Of a DNA stretch of 43,906 nt, positions 1 through 9,185 are shown in pieces. The position numbers were made by a program, and so were the translations under genes. How positions within the stretch are numbered: position 1 is the first letter of the stretch; the number at the start of each line of letters is the position of its first letter. The DNA comes from an uncultured Chloroflexota bacterium (lineage in GTDB: Bacteria; Chloroflexota; Anaerolineae; Anaerolineales; Anaerolineaceae). The notes beneath the pieces are model-generated. The model was given only the letters and a program-made list of their open reading frames with translations. It did no database searches and was not told the origin of the DNA. The stretch is taken from contig CACYHU010000047.1 of NCBI GenBank assembly GCA_902774215.1, positions 1-43,906 of the forward strand. The letters run 5' to 3'.

Positions 1-58
1 AGTTCTCCCGCCGGCACCGCCCACCATTGCGGAGCATTTACTTTTGATGGTATTTCTG

Positions 59-106
59 AAAAAGACTGTCGTACACCATAAAAGATGTGCGACAGCCCCG
101 TTTTTT
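59..106. terminator. Bidirectional hairpin terminator after the secreted LamG-like gene
   Basis: Arms at 66-77 and 84-95 (ctgtcg...cgacag core, two mismatches or G-T pairs) are flanked by an A run at 59-63, which is a U run on the minus strand, and a T run at 101-106 on the plus strand. It lies 27 bases past the stop of the minus-strand gene at 133, so it probably ends that transcript. The first 58 bases hold no gene I can identify. Confidence 0.6.
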
Positions 107-132
107 GAAAAGCGGTTTAAAGATATCCTGTT

Positions 133-837
133 TTATTCAGCGTCATCAAATAATGAACGGAAATTAATGGCATCGATCTGTGCCAGTCCATACGGCGTTT
201 CTGTCCAGACAGAAAAACCATTAAGCCCGTCTTTATATTCCTTTGCCCAAAACTCTTTGTTCCAGGGAGGATCCTGTTCATTTCCGTTGATAAAAATCCG
301 GATCTTTTCTCCTTCACAAACCATCTTGAACGTATTCTGCTCATTGCGCCCTACATTGATATCCATGGTATAAAACCGGTCCTGATCAGGATGCAGGCTC
401 ACAAAGGGATTCTTATTCTTCGCCCTCAGAGATCCGTCATAACGATAAAGTGCGTAACTGCCGGCATATTGACCGGAAAGCACTGCACGCAGCTCATACC
501 AGCCATCCTCATGATAACGGCACACAATACCGACTTCACCATGACGGGAGAACACATTTTCAAAGGTGACTTCCACAGTTGAATCATCCGTGTTCGTGTT
601 TTCGTTCAGGAGATATATTGCCGTATTGTAATCAGGCATATGAATGGAAAGACGGTCCGGCATGGGATACAGGTATTCCAAATCCGGTTTTCCGAACAGA
701 AGTCTGCCGGACCAGCCCCGGGCTTCATAATCCTCCTGCGAAAAATCATCAAAAAAATCCGCCGAAACACAGCCGAAAGCAAAAAGAGCACAAATCATGC
801 TGACAAAAGTCAGCAAAATCATATTGTTTTTTTGCAT
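133..837 (-). CDS. Secreted LamG/concanavalin-like domain protein (paralog 1)
   Basis: This is a 234-residue exported protein. The N-terminus has a hydrophobic signal segment (about residues 6-23) ending in F-G-C-V-S-A. The Cys gives a weak lipobox, so it could be a lipoprotein or a type I signal-peptidase substrate. The mature part looks like a single beta-sandwich of the LamG/DUF1080 kind: D-x-F/FDDFS opening, MPDY, EVTFENVF, CRYHEDGWYELR, and the paired strands KMVCEGEKIRIFINGN near residues 165-185. Such domains usually bind carbohydrate or act as adhesion modules. No catalytic residues are recognisable, so the function is unknown. The gene lies 27 bp downstream of a paralog on the same strand, which implies tandem duplication and co-transcription. 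Family placement is from fold-like patterns only. Confidence 0.7.
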   Translation of the reverse strand: MQKNNMILLTFVSMICALFAFGCVSADFFDDFSQEDYEARGWSGRLLFGKPDLEYLYPMPDRLSIHMPDYNTAIYLLNENTNTDDSTVEVTFENVFSRHGEVGIVCRYHEDGWYELRAVLSGQYAGSYALYRYDGSLRAKNKNPFVSLHPDQDRFYTMDINVGRNEQNTFKMVCEGEKIRIFINGNEQDPPWNKEFWAKEYKDGLNGFSVWTETPYGLAQIDAINFRSLFDDAE

Positions 838-864
838 AAAAGCCTCTCTATTGCGGGTAAACTC

Positions 865-1566
865 TTATTTCTCAATAGCTTCAGAACTGAATCCGGTAAG
901 ATCGATCTGTGCAGTTCCGCCGGGTCTTTGTGTCCAAATCAGAATACCATTGTCTCCGTCAGTGAAATCATTGTCCCGCAGAGTGCCATTTTTTATCGGG
1001 AATTGTTCATTGCCATTAATAAAAACCCGGATCTGGTTCCCTTCGCAGATCATTTTCAAAGTGTTCTGCGCATTGATGCCAAGTTTGATATCATAGCTGT
1101 AGAACCGGTCCATGCCGGGATGGAGAACCACATACGGCGCTTTTCCCTGAGATTTCAAATACTGATCATATTTGTAAACCATGTATGCTCCGGCGAATTC
1201 CCCGGATGTAACGATCCGGAATTCATACCAGCCATAATCATGGTGCCGACAGACAACCGCATATTGTGCGTTGCCTGAAAAAACATTTTCAAAAGTGGCT
1301 TCGACAGAGGAGTCTTCCGCAGCAGTATTTGAATTCAGGAAATACAGAGCGGTGTCATAATCCGGCATATGGAAAGAAAGACGTCTGCGGGCAGTATAGA
1401 TATAATCAAGGTTTGGATTTCCAAGCAGAACATACCGATACCAGCCATTGGAAGTGTAATCTGTATCTGAAAAGTCATCTTTAAAATCCGCAGAAGCGTT
1501 TAAAGTGGCAGCGAAGATGCAGACCAGAACGAATACAAGGGTGAAAAAGGCGGTTTTTTTATTCAT
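865..1566 (-). CDS. Secreted LamG/concanavalin-like domain protein (paralog 2)
   Basis: This is a 233-residue paralog of the next gene on the same strand. It shares the same blocks: DDFSxxDY, MPDYxTAxYxLN, VEATFENVFS, CRxHxxGWYE, LHPxxDRFY, CEGxxIRVFINGNEQ and AQID. The start at 1566 is chosen because GGAG lies seven bases upstream (revcomp of the ctcc near 1573); an in-frame extension to 1611 has no such site. Residues 1-25 form a signal peptide ending A-S-A-D without the Cys of paralog 1, so this copy looks secreted rather than lipid-anchored. The sugar-binding fold is inferred; no enzyme motif is visible. Together the two genes form a small secreted-protein operon ending at the terminator near 59-106. 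Confidence 0.7.
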   Translation of the reverse strand: MNKKTAFFTLVFVLVCIFAATLNASADFKDDFSDTDYTSNGWYRYVLLGNPNLDYIYTARRRLSFHMPDYDTALYFLNSNTAAEDSSVEATFENVFSGNAQYAVVCRHHDYGWYEFRIVTSGEFAGAYMVYKYDQYLKSQGKAPYVVLHPGMDRFYSYDIKLGINAQNTLKMICEGNQIRVFINGNEQFPIKNGTLRDNDFTDGDNGILIWTQRPGGTAQIDLTGFSSEAIEK

Positions 1567-1596
1567 GACGGCTCCTTTAAATAAATCGATAATTCT

Positions 1597-1744
1597 ACTA
1601 TAAGAGCTCACTTTGCAATCCGGAGGGCATGCTTCGCAAGGCGCGGGATCGAAAGTTCGTGTGTTTGCGAAAGCCGCAGCCCGCGCCTGATTTCCAGGGG
1701 CCTGCGGCCCCCATACCCCCGCTGTGTTAGCGGGCTCTTTTTTT
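1597..1744 (+). repeat. Intergenic repeat copy 1, interleaved-helix structure ending in a terminator
   Basis: This fills most of the 279-bp gap between two minus-strand genes. It shares ctataagagctcacttt and the following ccgga with copy 3 (19957-20150), and shares the cttcgca ... tgcgaaag core with copies 2 and 3. Two helices can form in an interleaved order: cttcgcaa 1632-1639 with ttgcgaaag 1665-1673, and ggcgcggg 1640-1647 with cccgcgcc 1680-1687. A separate hairpin ggggcc-tgc-ggcccc follows at 1697-1711, then an intrinsic terminator. The plus-strand terminator matches no plus-strand gene, so the element itself may be transcribed. An RNA nature is inference. Confidence 0.5.
1718..1744 (+). 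terminator. Intrinsic terminator at the end of repeat copy 1
   Basis: A perfect six-base stem cccgct-gtgtt-agcggg (1718-1734) is followed by ctc and seven T residues (1738-1744). It is oriented for plus-strand transcription, although both flanking genes are on the minus strand. Confidence 0.65.
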
Positions 1745-1845
1745 AACTCACCCGCAGAATGCGGTGGTTACCTATTTTAATATACTTGATACGATTGAAA
1801 ATGTCAAGAAATCGAAAGCGCAAATTGCGCATAGGATTACAGGCT

Positions 1846-2535
1846 TTATTTTGAATTTTTCTGCCTTTTTTGAAGGAACAGGACAAGGAACAATGATCCG
1901 AAAATCAGCGCCAAAGCGGCTCCGATGAGCCAGAAAATAGCAGGTAAACCGAATAAAGCTTCATTTTCCATCGGAAAGTCACGTACGAGGATGTTCCAGT
2001 TTTCGATAGTTTGATCCTGCTGTGTGATAATTGCCCGGAGCCAGAAATGAGATTGATAAGGGGAGACAGGTTCTTCCGGAACAAACGTCCAGTTGAAGGA
2101 AAAGTGATCCCTGTCAAAAGCGGGCTCACGGATAACATCGAAGGGTTTTACTTCGGCACCTACGAAAGTGGTCTGCGCTTCGATGTTTATGGTCCAGTTT
2201 GGAATACCTCCTTCACAATTGACAAACCGCAGCGGTTCATCCAACGCAGCATCCGCGCTGAATTTATATTTCGCGCCGACGGCACCCTTTGAGGGGCGGT
2301 TTATTTTTAGTGTTCCGGAGGGAATTTTCAGTGTACATTTCTGATTTCCGGCTGCGACTTCCAATTCTCCTGAATGTATAGCGGATGTTTGACCTGCCGG
2401 CAGATAAGTAGATCCAAACCATCCCGCAATCACAAATACAAAGAGAAAAAACAGGATCGCGGCAGACAGCAGAATGATTTCTCCCGCTGTGAATGACGGT
2501 TTATTCTGCGTGTTTTTGTCGGTCTTTGTATTCAT
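1846..2535 (-). CDS. Small two-TM membrane protein with extracytoplasmic domain
   Basis: This is a 229-residue protein I do not recognise. The start at 2535 is preceded by AAGGA about 11 bases upstream, which fits better than in-frame starts at 2559 or 2625, and it places the start inside the end of mazG (35-bp overlap). A hydrophobic helix near residues 18-42 (AGEIILLSAAILFFLFVFVIAGW) is followed by a soluble region of about 140 residues with two Cys and many beta-type stretches (NWTINIEAQTTF, HFSFNWTFVPEEP). A second helix near 197-222 (LPAIFWLIGAALALIFGSLFL) and a basic tail close it. The likely topology is N-in, a large outside domain, C-in. Overlap with mazG suggests translational coupling in a HAD-mazG-membrane protein operon, but no functional link is evident. 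Confidence 0.6.
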   Translation of the reverse strand: MNTKTDKNTQNKPSFTAGEIILLSAAILFFLFVFVIAGWFGSTYLPAGQTSAIHSGELEVAAGNQKCTLKIPSGTLKINRPSKGAVGAKYKFSADAALDEPLRFVNCEGGIPNWTINIEAQTTFVGAEVKPFDVIREPAFDRDHFSFNWTFVPEEPVSPYQSHFWLRAIITQQDQTIENWNILVRDFPMENEALFGLPAIFWLIGAALALIFGSLFLVLFLQKRQKNSK

Positions 2536-3571
2536 TCCAGTATTTTTCCTTCTCTTCATGCGGCATATGGAAAAGATCCGTATTCTGAGTTTCCGCCTGT
2601 TTTTCAATGTAATGGACACGGTCATAAAACTTCAGGTTTGCCTCGCGCAGGGCTGCTTCCGGATCGATCTTGTTCAGACGGGCAATACTGACGATGCAGA
2701 AGAGAATATCACCGATCTCCTCTGCCAGTTCTTCCGGTGTCTGTGCTTTCTCAAACTCTGCCAGCTCTTCATCCAGCTTCCTGCGGCAGTCAGCTTCCGT
2801 TTCCCATTTAAAGCCTGCTTTGGCGGCTCTTCCCTGATAGGAGTCTGCCATTGAAAGTGCGGGCATTGAGCGGGATATGCCGTCCAGCAGCCCGCCTTTT
2901 TTGTGCTGCCCGGCTCTTTCTTTCTGCTTGATCTGTTCCCAGAGCAGCGTTACCTGTTCCGGAGTAATTTCCTGCGGATTTCCGAAAACATGCTGATGGC
3001 GAAATCTGATTTTGTTGTTGACATGGCTGATCACATCGCCCATCGTGAATTCACCGGCATCTACAGCCATTTGTGTCTGAAGAACGACATGGAACAATAT
3101 ATCTCCGAGTTCTTCAAGGATCATATCGTTGTCGGCACGGTCCAGCCCATCGAGCAGTTCATAGGCTTCCTGCAGAAAATTCCCGCGGATGCTCTGATGT
3201 GTCTGCTTTTTATCCCATGGACAGCCGTGCGGACTGCGCAGGATGGCAACTGTGTCCTGGAAAGTTTCAAAAGCGTTCTCATCCTGCAGCGGCGGGATGA
3301 CGAGATAGCTGTAATCGTTAAAGTTCATGTCGTTTTGATCAAGCGCCGCAAGGGTCAGATCCCGGCTTCCGTTCGTTCCGATAAGCTGTATCGGGTGATT
3401 CTGAGGATATTCTTCCTTCATCATTTCGTAAAGATGCCCGGGCTGCCGGGGATCGCGGATAACAGCGGTCATATTCGGCGGGACAGGCATATGGCGCCTG
3501 GTCAGGAGACTCTCTCCGGAAATCATGACAACATTTTCAGGAATTCGTTCAAGGTCAGTAAGTGAAAGCAT
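2501..3571 (-). CDS. mazG: MazG-family nucleoside triphosphate pyrophosphohydrolase
   Basis: This enzyme hydrolyses (d)NTPs to NMP and pyrophosphate in the cytoplasm, acting in nucleotide-pool sanitation. It is 356 residues long and has the two MazG repeats: a first with H-G-C-P-W-D (about 113-118), LQEAYELLDGLD and ILEELGDILFHV, and a second with KLDEELAEFEKA and EELAEEIGDILFC. These supply the EExxE/ExxD Mg2+ ligands. The N-terminal 100 or so residues resemble a shortened version of the tetrapyrrole (SAM) methylase domain found ahead of MazG in YabN-type proteins; the catalytic methylase core is not evident. The start is supported by GGAG overlapping the end of the upstream HAD gene, leaving a gap of only 6 bp. 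The downstream membrane-protein gene starts inside its 3' end. Confidence 0.9.
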   Translation of the reverse strand: MLSLTDLERIPENVVMISGESLLTRRHMPVPPNMTAVIRDPRQPGHLYEMMKEEYPQNHPIQLIGTNGSRDLTLAALDQNDMNFNDYSYLVIPPLQDENAFETFQDTVAILRSPHGCPWDKKQTHQSIRGNFLQEAYELLDGLDRADNDMILEELGDILFHVVLQTQMAVDAGEFTMGDVISHVNNKIRFRHQHVFGNPQEITPEQVTLLWEQIKQKERAGQHKKGGLLDGISRSMPALSMADSYQGRAAKAGFKWETEADCRRKLDEELAEFEKAQTPEELAEEIGDILFCIVSIARLNKIDPEAALREANLKFYDRVHYIEKQAETQNTDLFHMPHEEKEKYWNEYKDRQKHAE

Positions 3572-3577
3572 GGCTTG

Positions 3578-4249
3578 TTACTCCAGGTATTTCGGATAAA
3601 AACCGGTAAAATCTTCGATGACCGCATAAATTTTCGGATCACTGAACATTTTTCCGCTGGATGTTTTATCGTGCCTTGCGATCACCCTGCCGGCACCGGA
3701 AGCGATAGCCGCCAGCAGACCGTTTTTAGAGTCCTCGCAGATGACACAGTCCTCAGGAGCTGTCCCGAGCCGTTCCATCGCTTTCAGATAGACATCGGGT
3801 GCAGGCTTCAGCGGGAAGGTCCTGTCGTCGTAAAGGACATGCTGCTGTTCAAACCAGCGCTCCAGATGGAAAAATTCGTAATAAAAATTTACATTCAGAA
3901 TCTCTGACGCGGTAGCGATTGCGATGGGGATCCCGCCGGCTTTTAATGCATCAAAGGTTTCAGTAACACCGGGAACAAACCGGACCCTTTCCGGATGCTC
4001 CCTGCAGATCTGACGGTAAATCGTTTCCTTTTCGTCCGTGATCGATATGTCAAAGTGTTTTGATGCATCAAGACTGTTGATATAAGCCAGAATGTCTACA
4101 TTTCCAAGGCCGTGGATGTTATTACGAAATTCAGCGGGTTCCAGATATCTGTCAAGATGGCGGCGGATAACGATCCTCCACGCCTCCTCCTGCAGGTCGT
4201 AGTCTTCAAAAAGTGTTCCGTTGAAGTCAAAAATTACAGCTTTATACAT
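3578..4249 (-). CDS. HAD-superfamily (subfamily IA) hydrolase, beta-phosphoglucomutase-like
   Basis: This is a 223-residue cytoplasmic phosphatase or phosphomutase of the HAD family. Motif I is VIFDFNGTLFED (residues 5-16), with Asp8 as the expected nucleophile. The usual second Asp (DxD) is Asn, a variant discussed in the findings. Motif II is the Thr of AIATAS (about 110), motif III is the Lys of LKPAPDVY, and motif IV is CEDSKNGLLAA. A helical cap lies between motifs I and II. The natural substrate is unknown; family members act on sugar phosphates, phosphoglycolate or nucleotides. AAAGG precedes the start. It is the first gene of the minus operon with mazG. Confidence 0.85.
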   Translation of the reverse strand: MYKAVIFDFNGTLFEDYDLQEEAWRIVIRRHLDRYLEPAEFRNNIHGLGNVDILAYINSLDASKHFDISITDEKETIYRQICREHPERVRFVPGVTETFDALKAGGIPIAIATASEILNVNFYYEFFHLERWFEQQHVLYDDRTFPLKPAPDVYLKAMERLGTAPEDCVICEDSKNGLLAAIASGAGRVIARHDKTSSGKMFSDPKIYAVIEDFTGFYPKYLE

Positions 4250-4540
4250 TTTTGAGCCTTTCGCTGTTTGTCCGGAACAGTACCTGTGCAGTGTGTCGCT
4301 GATGTGGTGTATGGGAGCTGATCCGCGTACTGAGTTCCGAATCCTGATTTTTTTCGTTTCAATTATAACGCCGATGTAAATGTTCGGCAGGGATTAAGGG
4401 ACGGATGCACTTCCGGCGGAAATTTAAAAAAAAATTTGCGGATCGATCAGCGTTTTCTCAGGTATGGATAATGTTCGCGGGTTCAGGCTTTTGAGCTGAA
4501 AACTGGCGTATAATAACGTTGAAAGCATGGAGGATCAAGA
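4250..4540. promoter_or_regulatory. Divergent intergenic region between HAD and PHP genes
   Basis: About 290 bases separate divergent genes. TATAAT at 4509-4514 is a plausible -10 box for the plus-strand PHP operon, and GGAGG at 4529-4533 is its ribosome site; no good -35 at standard spacing is visible. On the minus strand TATAAT (attata, 4362-4367) could serve the HAD-mazG operon. I see no gene or repeat here. Confidence 0.4.
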
Positions 4541-5287
4541 ATGCATTACGAAGCTGATACACATACGCATACAATCGCCAGCGGGCATGCCTACAATACG
4601 ATCATGGAAATGGTGCAGGCTGCAGCCGCAAAAGGCTTGAAGGCTCTGGCTGTTACCGACCATACGAAGGGAGTTCCGGGACATGAAATGTTGGGCGCTC
4701 CTGAAGATATTTATTTCCGCAATTTTGCCGTTATTCCCCGTGAAATCAGCGGGGTGCGTCTGCTGATGGGAGCGGAAGTGAATATCCTGAACGGCGGTTC
4801 CGTTGATTTGAGTGAACGGGCTCTGCGTCAGCAGGATATCGTGATCGCCAGTATTCACAGGCAGTGTTATGACGACGAAGGGCTGGAAGGCAATACACAG
4901 GCTTTGCTGAAAATTGTCGAAAATCCTTATGTTGATATCCTTGGACATCCGGATGACAGTAATACCCCGCTGGATTATGAGCGGATCGTCGCAAAAGCCG
5001 CGGAAACCGGGACGATCTTCGAGCTCAATGAAAACTCCTACCGGGATCCGGGACTGCGGAAAAACTGCAAAGAAAATCAGCTGATTTATCTTGCATTGTG
5101 TAAGAAGTGGGGCGTGCCTGTGACGATCGGCAGCGACGCGCATTTTATGGATGTGGTCGGTCAGCATGAGCATAATGAAGTGATCCTGAAGGAAGCCGAT
5201 TTTCCGATGGAGCTGGTCATGAACACCTCCGCGGAAAAGCTGATAAATTATCTGAAAGCACGCAAGGCCGGTTTTCATCGGGTATGA
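4541..5287 (+). CDS. PHP-domain phosphoesterase (YcdX-like)
   Basis: This is a 248-residue metal-dependent phosphoesterase of the polymerase-and-histidinol-phosphatase superfamily. The trinuclear-metal ligands are visible in order: DTHTH (6-10), TDH (about 40-42), GAEVN (glutamate near 80), SIHR (about 104-107), GHPDD (about 133) and SDAHF near 200. The length fits single-domain YcdX-type phosphatases, which lack the polymerase or histidinol-phosphatase context; no his genes are nearby. GGAGG seven bases upstream supports the start. The stop codon overlaps the start of the DUF1294 gene by four bases (ATGA), so the two are translationally coupled. Confidence 0.88.
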   Translation: MHYEADTHTHTIASGHAYNTIMEMVQAAAAKGLKALAVTDHTKGVPGHEMLGAPEDIYFRNFAVIPREISGVRLLMGAEVNILNGGSVDLSERALRQQDIVIASIHRQCYDDEGLEGNTQALLKIVENPYVDILGHPDDSNTPLDYERIVAKAAETGTIFELNENSYRDPGLRKNCKENQLIYLALCKKWGVPVTIGSDAHFMDVVGQHEHNEVILKEADFPMELVMNTSAEKLINYLKARKAGFHRV

Positions 5288-5556
5288 TCAATTTCATACT
5301 GGTTTATGCCGCTGCCATGTCGCTGATCGCTTTTGCAGCTTTCGGTATTGATAAGTTTAAGGCAAAAACGAATCGCTGGCGGATCAGAGAACGGACTTTG
5401 TTCCTTCTGGCTTTGTCCGGCGGGGGTATCGGTGCGTTCCTGGGTATGAAGGTCTTTCATCACAAGACCCGGAATAAGCAGTTCGCGGTCGGCCTTCCGG
5501 TTATTATGATCATTCAGACTGTACTTTTGTTGTTTCTGATACAAAAAGCAGGATAG
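5284..5556 (+). CDS. DUF1294 small membrane protein
   Basis: This 90-residue integral membrane protein has three hydrophobic stretches (about 2-20, 40-56 and 68-86). It has the DUF1294 signature: FGIDKFKAK (cytosolic basic loop), WRIRERTLFLLALSGGGIGAFLGM and FHHKTRNKQF. The family is widespread in bacteria and of unknown function. Its start overlaps the PHP stop by four bases (ATGA) and the next gene begins 27 bp later, so it sits in a three-gene plus-strand operon. Confidence 0.85.
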   Translation: MINFILVYAAAMSLIAFAAFGIDKFKAKTNRWRIRERTLFLLALSGGGIGAFLGMKVFHHKTRNKQFAVGLPVIMIIQTVLLLFLIQKAG

Positions 5557-5583
5557 AACCGGTCAGAAAGAGATGATTGAATT

Positions 5584-6318
5584 ATGAGTGAAAAAATGAG
5601 TAAAAAACCGGCTGCCGGTTCCCGTGTTGATGAATTTCTTGATCTTTATAAAAAACTGGAACAGCTGCTGAAACTGGCTTATTCCAATGACAGCGGACGT
5701 TTTGAAAGTGTCGTTACCCGCTATGAGAATTCCAGAGAGTGCGGGGATTGGAAGGATGAACTGTCATCTATCCGTGATATCCGCAACCTGCTGCAGCACA
5801 ATCCGAAAATCAACAACCGCTATATCGTTACGCCGTCGGATGATATCATAAACGCTCTGCGGGCTATTATTGAGCAGGTGGAGAGTCCGCGGCTGGCGAT
5901 CTATTACGGCGTCCCTGAGGACAAGATCTATAAGGCAACGCTTGGCAGCGGACTTATGAAGGTGATGAACGTTATGAAAGACAGAGGGTTTTCCCATATA
6001 CCGGTCGTTGAGAATAACAAACTCTATGGCGTTTTATCTTCATATGCGGTTTTGGAATTTATTACAGAACAGGGCGTGCAGATCCTGACTGAAGAAACAA
6101 AAGTCAGGGATATGAAAAACTATCTGCCTGTCGAAAAACATAAAAATGAATATTACCGGTTTATGCCGGTAACCGCAAAATTTTACGAGGCAGATGAAGC
6201 CTTCGAAAAACGTGATGAGCGCAGACGCCGTCTGGTTTGCATCTTTATCACTGATCATGGCAGACCTGATGAACCCATCCGCTCCATGCTGACCCCGTGG
6301 AGTGTGGTCGGGAAATAA
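5584..6318 (+). CDS. HEPN-like domain fused to a CBS pair
   Basis: This is a 244-residue cytoplasmic protein. Residues 1-100 are helical and contain IRDIRNLLQHNP, in which R67-N68-xxx-H72 matches the RNxxxH signature of HEPN domains, often RNases. Residues about 110-240 resemble two CBS motifs: VMNVMKDRGFSHIPVVENNKLYGVLSSYAVLEFI is a classic first CBS, and the second (VRDMKNYLPV ... RRRLVCIFITDHGRP) is more diverged. CBS pairs usually bind adenosine nucleotides. A nucleotide-gated HEPN protein is a reasonable inference, but many HEPN domains are inactive and no antitoxin partner is adjacent. It is last in the operon with PHP and DUF1294 and is followed by a strong terminator. Confidence 0.7.
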   Translation: MSEKMSKKPAAGSRVDEFLDLYKKLEQLLKLAYSNDSGRFESVVTRYENSRECGDWKDELSSIRDIRNLLQHNPKINNRYIVTPSDDIINALRAIIEQVESPRLAIYYGVPEDKIYKATLGSGLMKVMNVMKDRGFSHIPVVENNKLYGVLSSYAVLEFITEQGVQILTEETKVRDMKNYLPVEKHKNEYYRFMPVTAKFYEADEAFEKRDERRRRLVCIFITDHGRPDEPIRSMLTPWSVVGK

Positions 6319-6356
6319 GACCGGACAGTAATTTTCCCTGAAATGCAAACAAAAAA

Positions 6357-6392
6357 ACACCCTTGCCGGCTTGGCGCCGGAGGGTGTTTTTT
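6357..6392. terminator. Strong bidirectional terminator between convergent genes
   Basis: A G+C-rich stem with arms acaccct...agggtgt (6357-6363 and 6381-6387), enclosing a tgccggc-ttg-gcgccgg type inner hairpin, is flanked by an A run at 6351-6357 and a T run at 6387-6392. It serves both the HEPN-CBS gene (+) and the P-type ATPase gene (-). Confidence 0.85.
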
Positions 6393-6409
6393 GCTTTAAA
6401 GTTTTGTTT

Positions 6410-9028
<2,619 letters not shown>

Positions 9029-9185
9029 CAAAAAACCTCCTTGTTCTGTGATGCACCATTATTATATGTAATTAATGTAAGAAAGATAATAAAATGGGGT
9101 TTAAACTTGATGAATTATGACGGAAACAGGTCAGAAATCCGTCAGAACCTTAAAAATCTATAGAAAATATGTTATAACTTATAAT

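Noticed and set aside
640..1278. 212-residue plus-strand frame across the two LamG-like genes
   Set aside because: It spans both paralogs and their gap in antisense. The paralogs share conserved protein motifs on the minus strand, which settles the strand.
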